From assembly GCF_964656455.1 (NCBI RefSeq), contig NC_135719.1, positions 133,981,284 to 134,045,283 on the forward strand: a stretch of 64,000 nt of DNA, written 5' to 3'. Shown here piece after piece: positions 1-11,655 of the stretch. This DNA is from Halichoerus grypus. Its lineage: Eukaryota > Chordata > Mammalia > Carnivora > Phocidae. The notes beneath the pieces were generated by a model, which saw only the letters and a list, made by a program, of their open reading frames with translations, made no database searches and was not told the origin of the DNA. The position numbers and the translations under genes are program-made. Numbering within the stretch: position 1 is the first letter of the stretch; each line of letters begins with the position of its first letter.

Positions 1-340
1 CCTTCTGTAGCCTGCTTTAAATTCTCTCTGCAAGGTGATTAAAAGTAACATTTAATAACAGGTCAGTTGACGAGTAATTATTTAGCACCCACAGGGTGCA
101 AAGCTCTATACAAAATGCTCTGAATTAAAACCTTTAAAGTTACATAATAGGAAGGGAGACAATAATGTCTTTTTCTCTGAGCATAGGAACATATTCAGTC
201 CTATTTTCTCTCATATTTTGGGAAGATAAGCTGTCAAAAATTATGCAAAAAGTTAATAATAACTTACATTTTTACAGTATTCTCTCTTTTGTCTAAATTC
301 TCTTACATTTTATGGTAGGATCAAAACACTCCTTCTATGG
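1..340. other. Unassigned AT-rich sequence
   Basis: No gene, repeat family or splice-site pair recognised. Confidence 0.5.
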
Positions 341-465
341 AGGAGAGAAGGCATTATGTTCCCATATGTCAAATGAGGAAACTGAGGCCCAGAAGGATAG
401 GATGACTTATAAATACACACAGATGGGCGAGCATCCTGGATTCTTGTCTAGTCTCTACTTCTCCT
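340..465 (-). repeat. MIR SINE fragment
   Basis: The stretch around AAATGAGGAAACTGAGGCCC followed by a degenerate 'gacttat..cacacag' is the reverse complement of the MIR core. MIR is an ancient tRNA-derived SINE mobilised by L2. Edges are approximate. Confidence 0.75.
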
Positions 466-811
466 TCCAGCCTCCCTAGATGATAGGACATGGAAGTGCC
501 CAAGAATTTGCAGATGCAGCAAGAGGCTCACTTGCCCTTTGAAACTCTTCTTGGATATGATCTTGAATCCATGTTCCACATACATTGGCTCTGGTTGATA
601 GGCCCCTGCTCTGTGGTTCAGCAGTGCCCTGTGTGTAACCTTGCTATGTCACCATCACCCTGTTTCCTACTGATGCAGTCTAGGTACAATAGTCTATGCA
701 CCATCTGTGTATGCAAGATGCAATGTGCCATTTGCATGCAGGAGCCTCCAGATTGCACTTGCTGTTTCTTTCCCATCCTTTCCTTCTTTCTTTCCCATCC
801 TTTCCTTCTTC
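466..811. repeat. Unassigned sequence with a 22-bp tandem duplication
   Basis: An open frame of 129 codons on the plus strand starts at 490, but it has no recognisable domain and runs into an L2 fragment, so it is not called a gene. Positions 769-812 contain two near-identical copies of a 22-bp pyrimidine-rich unit (core TTCCCATCCTTTCCTTCT). Confidence 0.45.
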
Positions 812-1110
812 CTTGTGGCAGCCAGAGACACCTTTTAAAATGCAAATTGGATTTTCAAACTCCTCTGCATAATGGTTAATGGCTTCTCTAGAATTTTAAG
901 ATCAAGATGAAGATCTTAAAGAGATCTTCAAGGCCCTCCTTTGCCTGAACTGCTGATCTCTCTACCCTCATTCTCATCCCCCACTTCAGCCCCACATTCT
1001 TACAGGTCCCAAAGCAAGCAATGTCCCCCGACAAGGATCTCCCCATCCACAATATCCCACTCACCTGCTTTTTCATCCAGTTCATTCCTGGTCAATCTTC
1101 CACTTGATAA
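812..1110 (+). repeat. L2 LINE fragment
   Basis: The order of motifs follows the L2 3' region: a 'tttaaaatgcaaattggat' start, then 'aatggcttctc', 'caaggccctcc', then 'ctgatctctctaccctcattctc'. This L2 region is non-coding in this copy, and the small open frames overlapping it are accidental. Confidence 0.65.
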
Positions 1111-1234
1111 AGCCCATAAAAGGAGATCAGATCCCTTCTATTCTGAATTTCCTTAACACTTCGCCTTTTTTTTTTTTTTAAAGTATTGATCACTGGAGGG
1201 AAATTGATTGATGTGATTAAGCTCAGGATAAATG

Positions 1235-1331
1235 ATCAGAATGCCAGGGCAGGGATTATCTTTTATGTTTTGCTCACTTTTACTTCTCAGTGCCTAGCAT
1301 AGGGCTTAAAGCATTGTAAGATTTCAATTAT
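1235..1331 (+). repeat. L2 LINE 3' end
   Basis: 'ccagggcagggattatc', then 'cagtgcctagcatagggctta', then 'ttcaattattgactga' is the typical 3' terminus of L2. It abuts the LTR at 1332. Confidence 0.65.
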
Positions 1332-1733
1332 TGACTGAGAAAAGAGGCAGAGCTGAAATAGAACAAAAGCATTTATTTGAGGTCTTGGAATTGCAGTTCA
1401 AGGAGCACAGATTCAGGTAACACCCAAATTGTGTCCCACTAGGGAACAAAAGTCACGGGTTTTTAAAGACAAAAAGGAAATGATTGTATATGTTGTTTAC
1501 AAAGATTTCTGATTGGTGTTGGCAGCAGAAAAGTAATCTTGGCCAAATATAATTGGTTGCTAAGGTTATCACTAAGCAAACGTCCATTACTATAGCAAGT
1601 TGCATGTGTTTGCACAGAGACCTTGGACTATTTGGGGTTTGGCTCAGTTCAAAAGTTCATAGTTCTACCCAGTAAGGATGTGCATAAGATCCAACGCCTT
1701 AATGGCCTTCCAGTTCCATTTTAAAACCCCTCA
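1332..1733 (-). mobile_element. Candidate solo LTR of an endogenous retrovirus (ERV1-like)
   Basis: Read on the minus strand the 402-bp block starts TG and ends CA. It carries several CCAAT-like motifs, a TTTAAAAA TATA-like box (plus 1460-1467), then about 90 bp on an AATAAA polyadenylation signal (plus 1372-1377) followed by a T-rich U5-like end. That order is the usual LTR architecture. No internal retroviral genes flank it, so it would be a solo LTR. I did not find an exact target-site duplication, and the family name is unknown to me. Confidence 0.5.
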
Positions 1734-2960
1734 ATATGAGTAACTTTGTTTTATTTCATTTTTCACATAATAAATATGGTTGGAATGTTTAAAAAAATTG
1801 ACTACCATGATTTTAACTCCAGTTGGGTTGCAAACTATACAGGGGCATAAATATCTGTCTTACCTGGTCTATTGGAACATCTCATGGTGTTCAGCACATC
1901 GAAAATGTTCAAAACACCTTTGTTTAATGAATGAGTTAAGGTTGAATGCATTTCCCAAATATAATACTCTGGTAACCCTATCAGAAAAAGACACGTGGCA
2001 AACGTGTTTGTGGTAAATTTCTGCTGATGGGTATCATTTCCTTGTTGTTATTTGTTTATTTATTTATCTACTTATTTATGTTTGAAACATATGCAGTTAT
2101 CTTTGGTATACATAAAAATTGTTGAACATAATCAATTTCATGTTGTTCATCAACCTAATACTTTCTACCACCAACTTAATCTACTTGTTATAGTATATTT
2201 GCCAATAAAATAGAAAAACATATGCCACACTTTTGTTAGAACTATAGGATTAGAAAATGAAAAATTGTGGACAAGGAGGGGAACTCCAGTGGATGAATAG
2301 ATTCTGTTTTATACTGTCATTAAAATAGATATGTATAGATTCAATAGATCATAATAGATAGGTAATAGGTCTTAACATGACTAAACTGAGCTCTGAACTT
2401 CCTGATGAGTATGACAAGAAAGAAAAGCATGATAGATTCATGCCCATTTTAGTGATCAAGTTCAAATGTTTGCATTCCAAATCAATTAATAATCCTTTAT
2501 AAAATGTTGTGGTGCTTAAATATTAAGTTCTACATCCATAGCCTCTCCCTTTCCATTAGATTTTCTTCCAGAAATCATGTTTTCTCCCAGAAATCTACTC
2601 ATAAGCAAAACATTGAACTTGAAGTAATACTCTAGATGTTCGTACCTATAAAAATCTTTTATAGAGACATAGGTTTATTTCCTGATGAGTTGGTTTAGAG
2701 CTATTGTCCACATATGACATTCACCAGATGAATCTGTAATTTTGTTTTAGCTCATCATCTTTATCTAAATATTTTAACAGAACTAGAAAATGTTCTGTAG
2801 TTTCATGGTTCATGGACCTAAAGACGATGAACTATGCTTTGAGTTGCTTCTCACAGTAGTCCTGCCTTCTCACTAGCAGTTGAACTAATCTATTCCTCCA
2901 AGGAAGATTTAAAGCCTCTAATTTAACCCTCGAATTTAAACCCTCTAATCCCAATCTTCT

Positions 2961-2962
<2 letters not shown>
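1734..2962. other. Unassigned AT-rich sequence
   Basis: No gene recognised. A weak L2-like patch lies near 1860-1950, overlapping a splice-site-bounded pseudo-exon on the minus strand (1864-1977). Confidence 0.45.

Positions 2963-3002
<40 letters not shown>
2963..3002. repeat. (AT)n microsatellite
   Basis: About 20 uninterrupted AT dinucleotides. Confidence 0.97.
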
Positions 3003-3097
3003 TTTTTTACAATAAGATGTTATAGGAGGGGGAATGCTTTGGAAAAATTGGACATAAAGGAAGCTCAGGAAAAAGAAGAAAAAATAATCAATAGAAG

Positions 3098-3528
3098 TGT
3101 ATTGAGTTGAACAGTGTCCCCTCTGAATATGCCCACTCAAAAATCTATGAATGTGATCTTATTTGAAAATAGAATCTTTGCTGACATAATCAAGTTAAGA
3201 TGAGGTCATACTGGATGAGAGTGGTTCTGGATACAATGACCAATGTCCGTATGAGAGGAGGGACATTTGGACACAGATGCACACGGAAGCAAGATGACCA
3301 TGAGAGGATAAAGGCAGAGTTTAGGGTTGTGCTTCGAAAAACCATGGAACACCAAGGATTGCTTGGTGACCACAACCTAGAGGAAGAAAGAAAAGATTCT
3401 ACCCCAGAGACTCAGAGCGGAGCCTGCCCCAACCAACTCCTAGATTTTGGACTTTTGGCTTCCAGAAATGCAAAAGGATAAATTTCTGTTATTTAAAGAC
3501 ACCTTGTTCGTGGTAACTTGTCAAAAAA
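3098..3528 (+). mobile_element. MLT1-type LTR (ERVL-MaLR)
   Basis: Contains the ordered MaLR landmarks 'gttgaacagtgtccc', 'aatgtgatcttatttg', 'gttaagatgaggtcat', 'ggacacagatgcacac', 'ttggacttttggcttccag' and the 3' 'taaatttctgttatttaa'. These match MLT1-like LTRs on the plus strand. The 93-codon open frame at 3200-3481 lies inside the LTR and is not a gene. Confidence 0.8.
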
Positions 3529-3855
3529 ATGGTTTTAGGAAAGTAATACAAGGAAGAAAAAAATGAAAGTGTACTTTATTTTCTTTCCTTTGCATAGATT
3601 TCAAGACAAGAAATACTTCTCGGGTACATCAGGTTTTTCTGGATCTCCACACATGAGAAGAATCATTGAAAATTAGAAAGTTTCAGATATACAAAAACAA
3701 AAACAAACAAACATAAAAAAAAAAAAAAACCTTGACCTTGAGGTTATAAGAATGGATCTTTGAAGTTGTTTCTTAGATTCACGGTAATTCCTTCCAGTTG
3801 GTGGCACTTTCTACTAATTTGATCCTTGAGGCACCCTTAGATGAAGATAAAGCAA
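3529..3855. other. Unassigned sequence with an A-rich tract
   Basis: Holds an A15 tract at about 3715-3729; otherwise nothing recognised. Confidence 0.4.
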
Positions 3856-3857
3856 AT

Positions 3858-3985
3858 AATAAAATTCTCAAGTGGCAAATGAAGAAACAGGTTCAGAGAG
3901 ATTAAATGACTCATCCAAGTTGTTCAACAAATCAAATAAACACCTGAACTAGAACCTAGATCTTCTCACTCAGTGCTTTATTTTT
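3858..3985 (-). repeat. MIR SINE fragment
   Basis: 'aatgaagaaacaggttcaga', 'gattaaatgactcatccaag' and a degenerate 'acctgaactagaacctagat' match the reverse complement of MIR. Confidence 0.7.
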
Positions 3986-4375
3986 ATGATTCTGCCATGA
4001 ATCTCACAAATGGGTATGACTAGCTTATGATTTTCTGACATTATATTTGACCTTCTCTTTAAAATTTGGTACCAGCAAACCTGTGGGCTGAGTTGCTTAA
4101 CCAGGGAGGCCCTTATGGGGTTACGGAGGAAGGGGGAGATTCTACTCCTTCTGTCAACTCACACACACTGAGGATCTGTTGTAAAACATACTTGAAAGCA
4201 CTGGAAAATGTATGTGGGTTGGGAATTAGATCCCTATGACAGGCAAAGGGCATTGAGGAAATGAGAGTTTAAAAGAAATGGAAGAATAGAGTTTAAAAGT
4301 TGTTGAAAGTGCTCTTGGGAATATGATTTATGGCATGAAACATAAAAGGCCCATAACAAACAATAAAATAAAGAG

Positions 4376-4545
4376 CAGTGGTTCCCAAGTGTCAGGCCAC
4401 AGAAAAGTGCCAGGCTAAGAACAGGAGAATTCTCTGAGGAATTTATTAAAAATAGCAAGACCAGAATTCCTCTCCAAGGGATTCTGATTCAATGGATCTA
4501 GAGTCGAGTCCCTTGGGGGGATTCTGATGCCTAGGTAAATTTTGT
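4376..4545 (+). mobile_element. MER5-like hAT-Charlie DNA transposon remnant
   Basis: Begins CAGTGGTTCCCAAG, a typical hAT-Charlie inverted terminus, and continues through 'gggattctgattcaatgga' and 'gattctgatgcctagg', which resemble MER5. The distal terminus is eroded. Confidence 0.5.
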
Positions 4546-6024
4546 CTTTATTGGTTCAGAAGAGGTATAACGTTGTATCTGTAGCTTACCAGGATTGTTC
4601 TAGTCAAATTCTTCTTGCCCTCATTTATACTTTTCGATGATTGCCTAATATCCCTCCCCATTAGCCAGGGCCCAAAGAATGTCAGATACATAATACAGAA
4701 TGATAAGGAAACTGAGGCTGACGATTTAGTCTGATGTCTCTCACATCAAGTACAGAGGTAAAAATGTCTGTGTTTTCCTGTGCAATGTCTCTATAAGCCT
4801 TGATTTTCCCTTCCAGTAGGAGATAGAGGTTATAGGAGGACATTCTTTGTTTTATCTAAAATCAGTCAGTCAGTTGGTGAAATTATAAAGCAAGAAACAT
4901 ATAGGACTTGTCTATGACCCCTTCCAGTACAGTTCTTCTATCAAAGCTCTCTTTAGCCTATTGTGGAATACTGGATAGGCAGGCAAAGCAAATGCAGAGG
5001 ACACAATATAGTAGGATCGATGAATTAGCTCAAAATAGGATATAATATTATTGGTCTTTCGAATTTACTAGATTTATGTAATAGTTTTATCCTGCATAAT
5101 ATATGACAGAAGTGGCATAATCTTTTCAGTTTTTATGGCTTCTAAATTTTGTAATCAAGCCTATTCTTTACTTTATGTTAGCTGCCAGTCACCACATCTT
5201 CTGGATCAATCTCTCTGTTTTCAATTGCTGCTTACATTTTCAAAAGATCTCCACTCATTCTGAAATTAAATTTGCCTTGAATATTATTTAATAAATTAAG
5301 TCACTTGGAATGAATGTCACAGACTACTTCTTCCAGAGGTGCTTGTCGTATGGTACATTCTTCTCTTCCACCACAATTTTAGGCATAAGTGGCAAATCCG
5401 GGGAAGAGAGATCCTAAGGCCTTCTTGCTTTCCAAGGACTCCTTAAATTATACTTGAAGACAGCTGTCTATCTTAGCTATTTTTAAAGCCACTCCTGACT
5501 GCTACAGAAAAAAAAAAAGTATTACTCTCACTTTTTTCTTCAGTTGTTAGTTTTTTTTTTCCTTTTGCTAATGAGCTTGTTTCTGTTGTATGTTGATTTA
5601 TTAAATGTTTAAATCAATCTCGTTGAAGCTATTCTTCATACTTCCATCTTAATTATTAACCTCCTTCAGTATTGCCTTTCCAAGGATTTGAAATGATTTT
5701 ATAAGAGTTAAAAATGATAATCTAGGGACTTGAATATCTTCTGAGAAAGCCCTGGGGCTTTGATATTGTTCAAAACTTTCGGTCTGCAGAGCCCCTCCCT
5801 CTTATAATTTTTGTGGTATCTACAGCTTCATTGGAAAACAGAATAATTTATCTTGTAGATTTTCATCATCTTTGGCTGCTGGTCCCAGTTAGAACAAGAA
5901 AACAAAGAACAGAAGATTTAATTTGGTGTTAAGAAACACAGAAAGTGCTTGGTATGGGATTACGGAGACAGTCAGGGTTTTTTTTCTTTTCTTTTATTCT
6001 TTGCCTTCATTCAATTATGTACAC
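4546..6024. other. Unassigned sequence
   Basis: No gene found. A short MIR-like scrap occurs near 4690-4760 ('aaggaaactgaggctga'); the rest shows no family I recognise. Confidence 0.45.
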
Positions 6025-6048
6025 AGAGAGAGAGAGAGAGAGAGAGAG
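6025..6048. repeat. (AG)n microsatellite
   Basis: About 12 uninterrupted AG units. Confidence 0.95.
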
Positions 6049-8253
6049 GGAAAGGGCAATGTGGCTTTATAATCAGAGAAGAAAGCAGTTAATTTTCAAC
6101 TGATGCATAGACTGAAAATCATTGTAAATACTAATAAGAGAATAAATTTGGATCCTGGATCTTCAAGTTTTGGAATCTGTCCAACATAGAGTTAGCAATA
6201 GAACAATAGGTAATACCCTAATGATGGCTGATTAGCCCCTGCTTTGGAATTTCATTTCCCATAGGATGTTTCTAATGATTATTTTCCACCACCATTACCT
6301 GCAGAGGCTTGTATAACTTGAAGGGCAGAATGTGAGGAAACTAGCTCCTTCCAGATTCTCTGACTTTATTATTATCAATGGGTGTCTTATAAAAGCAATG
6401 AAGCACCTTTTCCTAGCTCAGACCTGAGAGAATATAACAAGGTGTTTCAAGTATGCATACATAGGCTCCCACCAAGACACACATAATTGGAAACAGTTAA
6501 CCAATTTGACCAAGAAACAGTCTTCTATAAAGAAGATTGGATTGCCTAACATGTATCGAAGACAGGCATAAATTCTGTCCAGTATATGCAATGGAATTTG
6601 CATCTTTAGATTGGGACAGGCCGAGCTATTTAACCAGAGACCCTATAATTTACAGTAGTTGTCTTTAATGAGGCCATTGAGAGATTTGGGAATGTATGCA
6701 GAAAGCAGGGGGAGTGAAAGTGGTTCTATAATAGAAAACAGAGGTTTCTGAATGTAGTTTGGGAAGACAGAGAAGGGTATAGTAAAAATTAGCATAACAG
6801 CCATGTCTATAGAAACATTCTTCTAAGCTTTCATTAAATCAAATACTAAGTGGCAATTACTGAAATACAATAGGCACATTCAGGCTCTGACAACTCTTAA
6901 CCTTTCTGGGCTTTATAAGCCATTTGTCCTGAGTCACGTGATGTCCCCATCACATGAGGCGACTGTTAGACCATAGGCTTCAGTGCCCTGTGAAACAATC
7001 TAGAGTTCTCTGAATGGTGCAATTATTTGGGGGTAATTCAAGACATCTCTATTGAGGCGTCCAATATTCAATGTGTGTTTAAATAGACTCTTGGGCCCTG
7101 AAAAGTATAAGCTTATGCAATGTACAGGTTGTCATCTGTTTCAGAGGGAATAGAGCTACTTCCTGATTCAGAATTGTTAAATTGAGGGCATACACATAGG
7201 ATAATGTGCACAATGAAGCCCCAAGCTGTAAATATTTATTACACAATGGAGTTCAGAGAGGCCTGCGCTAAGGAACTGAAAAGTAGGCAAGCAGAATCAC
7301 CTGGTGGCATTAATAGTTCACGTTTTTTCTTTCCATATTGTTCGATGTATAGACACTTCAAGCAATTCTTAAAATGTTTCGTGATCATATGGGGTTCATC
7401 AAAAATTACATTTTCATTTGACCAATTTGAAAACTGACGCTCAGACATGAAACTGACTTGTTGCAGAATTAGTCCTAATTTAATGACATTTCTTGGAGGT
7501 TAAAAAAAAAGTAAGCTGGCGTGGAAGAGTTTTCTCACGAGATAGTCACAAATCACCATTACATTTCTGCCCTTTGACCCTTTTACCCACGTTTGAGCTG
7601 CATGCTGTCCTTAGAAACCGGAGGTATCAGACACACTGAACAGCAAGTCACAGAGACCATGAGGAGGTCCCAGCTTACAAAAGGGTCTCGCCATAGAGTG
7701 TTCATCTTAAATGTCCAGACATAGTCTTGGTCATGGTCGAGAGTGAGTTGAAGTGAGTTTGGGGAGGAAACAGAGGCATATCACTGGCTGGTCCTATGTA
7801 GTGAGGGAGGCTTACGTCAGTGCCTTTGGGGCTTAAAACCCCAGCAACATATTCTACCCACTTTCCTTCTCTTCCACACACACCTGGCACGCTGTTCTGT
7901 CGTGAATTCTTTTCTCATTAAGGCTACCTTTCATGATAATGTTCAACAATATTTAGCTTATAAAATTTCTTTTGCACCTTGAATAGCAGTATAAATAAGA
8001 CAGGCATAAAATCTGGATCAAGATTCTGCAAGCTTCTAAAATTTCCTGGGCTCCACACGAATCTTTCCACATTTCCTATAATCTCAGATCTCAGGTCCAC
8101 GTTCTTTCCTTTCATATATGTCCTCACTTATCTCCAATCCAATTCAATATGACCAGTCCCATCATGTTTCTTTTGAGCAGTTGTTCAAGTATGTGAAGAT
8201 GTACATATTGGTGGGATTCAGGGAAGGCAGTGAGGGGAGGTAGGAAAGGGTTG
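6049..8253. other. Unassigned sequence
   Basis: Several short open frames (6418-6603 minus, 7204-7437 plus, 7702-7890 minus, 7924-8127 minus) have no domain, no plausible splice context and no codon-like conservation that I can see. The block at 7560-7900 is slightly richer in GC and has a TTAAAACCCC motif, which might be a decayed LTR, but I cannot support that. Confidence 0.45.
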
Positions 8254-8455
8254 AAAAAATACATATATTTTATATATTATTAATATATGTATTAATATAC
8301 TATTTATATATGATATATATATTATATTACAAAACCTTTGGTAGATTTATAAGAATTACAAGAGAATCAAACAAAAACCATGTAATTAATTACCAGTGTG
8401 TCCATGTGTGTATACATGTGTTTGTGTCCGCATGTATATACACACACAGTCTCTT
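8254..8455. repeat. AT- and TG/CA-rich low-complexity DNA
   Basis: A run of TATATA-like words (8254-8338) is followed by alternating purine-pyrimidine TGTG/CACA blocks (8397-8450). Confidence 0.8.
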
Positions 8456-8735
8456 TGATGATGGGAGCAATATGTAACAAAAGCCTCTGGATGAGCCCAT
8501 TTTTAATTCTATGAGTGCAGAGACTAAAACTTTCTCTTCTCAGAGCTTCCACCAGCAGCCCCTGGATTCGCACCAAAGATCATGCTGCCTTTTTTTCCCT
8601 GAGAGTCAGTTGTTGATGTTAATCCTTGCTCAACAAATTCTTCAAATCCATGTTCCTAGTCTTAGGATCTTACCTTGTTTCTTTTTATTCTTACTTTGCA
8701 CCAGTAATCACCTGGCTTAAACATAATCACTTGAG
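8456..8735. other. Unassigned sequence
   Basis: Nothing recognised. Confidence 0.4.
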
Positions 8736-9610
8736 AAGCTTTATAAAACTTTATTATTATGAAAAGTTTCAAACATATACCAAATATAAAGAATAGAATA
8801 ATCAGCATCCACACATCTGTTTCAATAATTTTCAGTTCATAGCTAACTTGTTTCTTTTAAACCCACTTTGACTCCCCAATCCCCCAAATTCATTTGTAGC
8901 AAATCTCAGATATTTCCTTCTATCCAAAAATATATCAGTGAATATTTTAGAAAAGGAATATTTTGAAACATGATTACATACTGCTATCATACCTAAACTT
9001 AGCATTAATTCCTTGATATCATTAGTCAGTTTTGAAATTAACCATATTTTTTCATAAATTGTTATTTTAGGAGCACCTGGATGGCTTATTCGGTTAAGCA
9101 TCTGACTCTTGGTTTTGACTCAGGTTATGATCTCAGGGTCTTGGAATCGAGTCCCATGTCAGGCTCCTAGCTCAGCAGGAAGTCTGCTTGGGATTCTCTC
9201 TCTCTCTCAAATAAATAAATAAATCTTTAAAAATAATAAATTGTTATTTTAAAGCTTATTTGATTGTATTGGAATTAGAATAAGGGTTATGTATCCCAGT
9301 TAGTGGTTGGTATATATCATCACTTCAGTGTCTTAAAATATCTCTTTCCCCACTCCTCTCCTGCTCTCTCTTTTTCTTTCTCTCTCTTCCTTACTATTTA
9401 TTTGTTGAAGAAACTGGGTTGTTTCTTTTGTTTCTCACCATCTGGAATTTGCTGATTGGTTTCTCAGGTGTCATATTTTACTTACTCTGTCTCCTGTATT
9501 TTCTGAAAATAAATCTAGATGATCTATCAGTGTCAGGTTTGAGTATTTTGGAAGGCAGAAGTCATGTCATATTTGGTGGTCTCCCTTTTTATGATGTTAG
9601 AAGCAATTAA
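8736..9610. mobile_element. Old L1M fragment, split by a Can-SINE
   Basis: Left part (8736-9069) carries 'gaaaagtttcaaacatatac' and 'ttgtagcaaatctcagatat'. Right part (9252-9610) carries 'ttgttgaagaaactgggttg', 'ctgattggtttctcaggtgt' and 'atctagatgatc'. These occur in this order in L1M-class 3' non-coding regions. The Can-SINE 9070-9236 interrupts it, so the two halves are one older element. Confidence 0.65.
9070..9236 (+). mobile_element. Can-SINE (carnivore tRNA-derived SINE)
   Basis: The tRNA-like head (about 9070-9165) has the Pol III A-box region 'atggcttattcggttaag' and a B-box-like GGAATCGAGTCCC, then a CT-rich segment and AAATAAATAAATAAATCTTT tail. A perfect 15-bp target-site duplication, TAAATTGTTATTTTA, flanks it at 9055-9069 and 9237-9251. 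It is more diverged and shorter than the younger copies in the window. Confidence 0.93.
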
Positions 9611-10277
9611 TGATTATTATCTAGATTCATTATGTTGGTTGGAGTGGCAAAATAATGGTATTATAATTTCAACATTCTTTCTTCATTTAAAAGAATGTTC
9701 TACATCCAATTAATCTTTTACTCTGGGACGCAATATATATGGAAAAGGTAAGGATAAATGGTAGATTAGAGGTCTTTTTTCTTATTCTTACCAGTTTCCA
9801 AAATAATAAATCCATGCACTAGCATCCTTCTAGGATGACAACTGTGTTGTGTTTTGTTTTGTATTTATCATTTTAAAAAAGGAACCAAGAAACAGACTTG
9901 GCTTTTACCATTTCTCCAGGGGACTTTGGTTCCTTTTCCAGAGAAGTGGTATTGAGACACCACAATCTGGTGCTGGTAATGCTAATTGCTGCTGGGATTT
10001 TATGCATTTTCACCAGCCAGAGTTAGAATGCACTTATTTTTCTTCAAAGATAAATACATTATGACTAATATAGAAATTTTACTGAACCACATGACTCATA
10101 TATCTGAATCTCATTAATTTTTTTCATCCTCCAAATCCCCATTCTCAGAGATATAAGAATAATTATGCATTTATATTAGCTCAAAATGCACATATAACTG
10201 TCTCAGAATAGCACCATCACCACAGTCACCACTGATATGATTACTAAAATTAGGAACCCTATTTGAAACATGTATGT
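9611..10277. other. Unassigned sequence
   Basis: A good isolated splice donor (GAAAAG|GTAAGG, 9742-9753) has no convincing acceptor nearby. No gene found. Confidence 0.4.
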
Positions 10278-10672
10278 CTTATTCAGCTCAAGCTGCTATA
10301 AAAAAATACCAACGACTGGGTGGTTTAAACAATAGAAATTTATTTTCTCTTAACTCTGGGGACTGGGAAGTCCAAGATCAGGGTGCAGGTTAATTCAGTT
10401 CCTGGTGAGAGCCCTCTTTCTGGCTAAATACAATCACTTTCTCTCAATGTCCTTCCATGGCAGAGAGAAGACAGCTCTGTCATCCCTTCCTGTTCTTTTA
10501 AGGTACTAATTCTACCATGAGGACCCTACCCTCATGACCTCATCTAAACCTAATTATCTCCCAAAGGCATCATCTCCAAATACCATCCATTATATTGGGA
10601 GTTAAAGATTCAGCATATGATTTTTTTCCTGGGGTATGGATGTCAGTAGGGAAGCACAATTCAGTCCACAGT
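10278..10672 (-). mobile_element. MaLR LTR (MST/MLT1 type)
   Basis: Reverse-orientation MaLR landmarks: 'ctcaagctgctataaaaaaa', 'gtttaaacaatagaaattta', 'tgaggaccctaccctcatga', 'cctaattatctcccaaaggc' and the terminal 'gcacaattcagtccaca'. Confidence 0.8.
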
Positions 10673-11391
10673 TTATGGTTACATGACATTACCAAACTTC
10701 TAATGCCACTTGGAGTGGATTATCTATTATGCCACCAACTCAAAATATAGATAGCTGTATTATTTTATTTTGCTTTAGATTTTTAGGAAATATTATTTTA
10801 TTTAATTTTGTTTTGCATTTATGTAAACATTTCCATGAATCCAAACCGAATTCCATAAAACTAGATATCATCACAAACTATTTTTTATTCTTGTTTTCTT
10901 TACAGTATTTCTTCCCTCCACATAGAAAGGCATCAAAAAATGTATTGCTTAGGCTTTTAGAAAGCATATTTAAGAGACATATTCTTAGGACCTACTTTCA
11001 ATCCACCAAGTTAGAATAGCCCTCTGAGGCCAGAGGATTCTGATGTGCAACTCTGGTTATGACTCTGCATATTCTATTTCAATGATTTCCCTCTTTCCAT
11101 GCTCTCCATTATAACTTGAAAACCAGTGACTAAAAAATCTATTTCCAACCTTCAATCTTTTCTGGATATCAGATTATTGGAAACCCTAACCATAAGATAT
11201 AATGTCATCCTCTTTTGTTATATTCAAAGTAATCTTATTTGTTAAGGCCATCTAAGTTCTTATTTTGAGAAATTCTTAGATGTTTATTTCTTTTTCCTTA
11301 CATTCTCGCAGTCCTGACATTTCTTCAAAATTGTTCCTCAAAGTCAGACTTCGCTCTGTCTTTACTGTCATAGCATAGCCTTTGTCTGGAG
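10673..11391. other. Unassigned AT-rich sequence
   Basis: The 96-codon open frame at 10729-11019 has no recognisable domain and AT-driven composition; not called. Confidence 0.4.
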
Positions 11392-11647
11392 CAGGGTTTT
11401 TCAACCTCAGCACTATTGCTATTTTGAACTGGATAACTCTTTGTTGTGAGGGGCTTTCTTGTGTGTTGCAGGAGGTTTGGCAGTATCACTTGCCTCTAGT
11501 CACCAGATGCTGGTGTCAGCTCTGTAGTGGTGACAAGCAAAAATGTCTCCAGGCACAGCCAGCTGTCCCTTATGTGTAAGTGTGTAGGTGGTGGGGGTGG
11601 GGGGGTACAGAGGAAGGGGGAGAATCTGTCCCAGCTGAGAACCAGGG
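11392..11647 (+). mobile_element. MER20 hAT-Charlie DNA transposon
   Basis: Starts CAGGGTTTTTCAACCTCAGC and ends GCTGAGAACCAGGG, with internal 'cactattgctattttgaact', 'ataactctttgttgtgaggg' and 'aaaaatgtctccaggca', which follow the MER20 consensus. An expansion rich in GTGG/GGGG lies at 11580-11620. Flanking 8-mers GTCTGGAG (11384-11391) and GTCTCTAG (11648-11655) match at 6 of 8 positions, consistent with an old hAT target-site duplication. Confidence 0.85.
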
Positions 11648-11655
11648 GTCTCTAG

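Noticed and set aside
490..879. 129-codon plus-strand open frame as a host gene
   Set aside because: Cys/Pro-rich translation without a domain; its 3' part lies in an L2 fragment and a tandem CT repeat.
1332..1733. Full endogenous retrovirus with coding potential
   Set aside because: No internal genes or second LTR near it; at most a solo LTR.
3200..3481. 93-codon open frame as a small gene
   Set aside because: Lies wholly inside an MLT1 LTR and follows its non-coding consensus.
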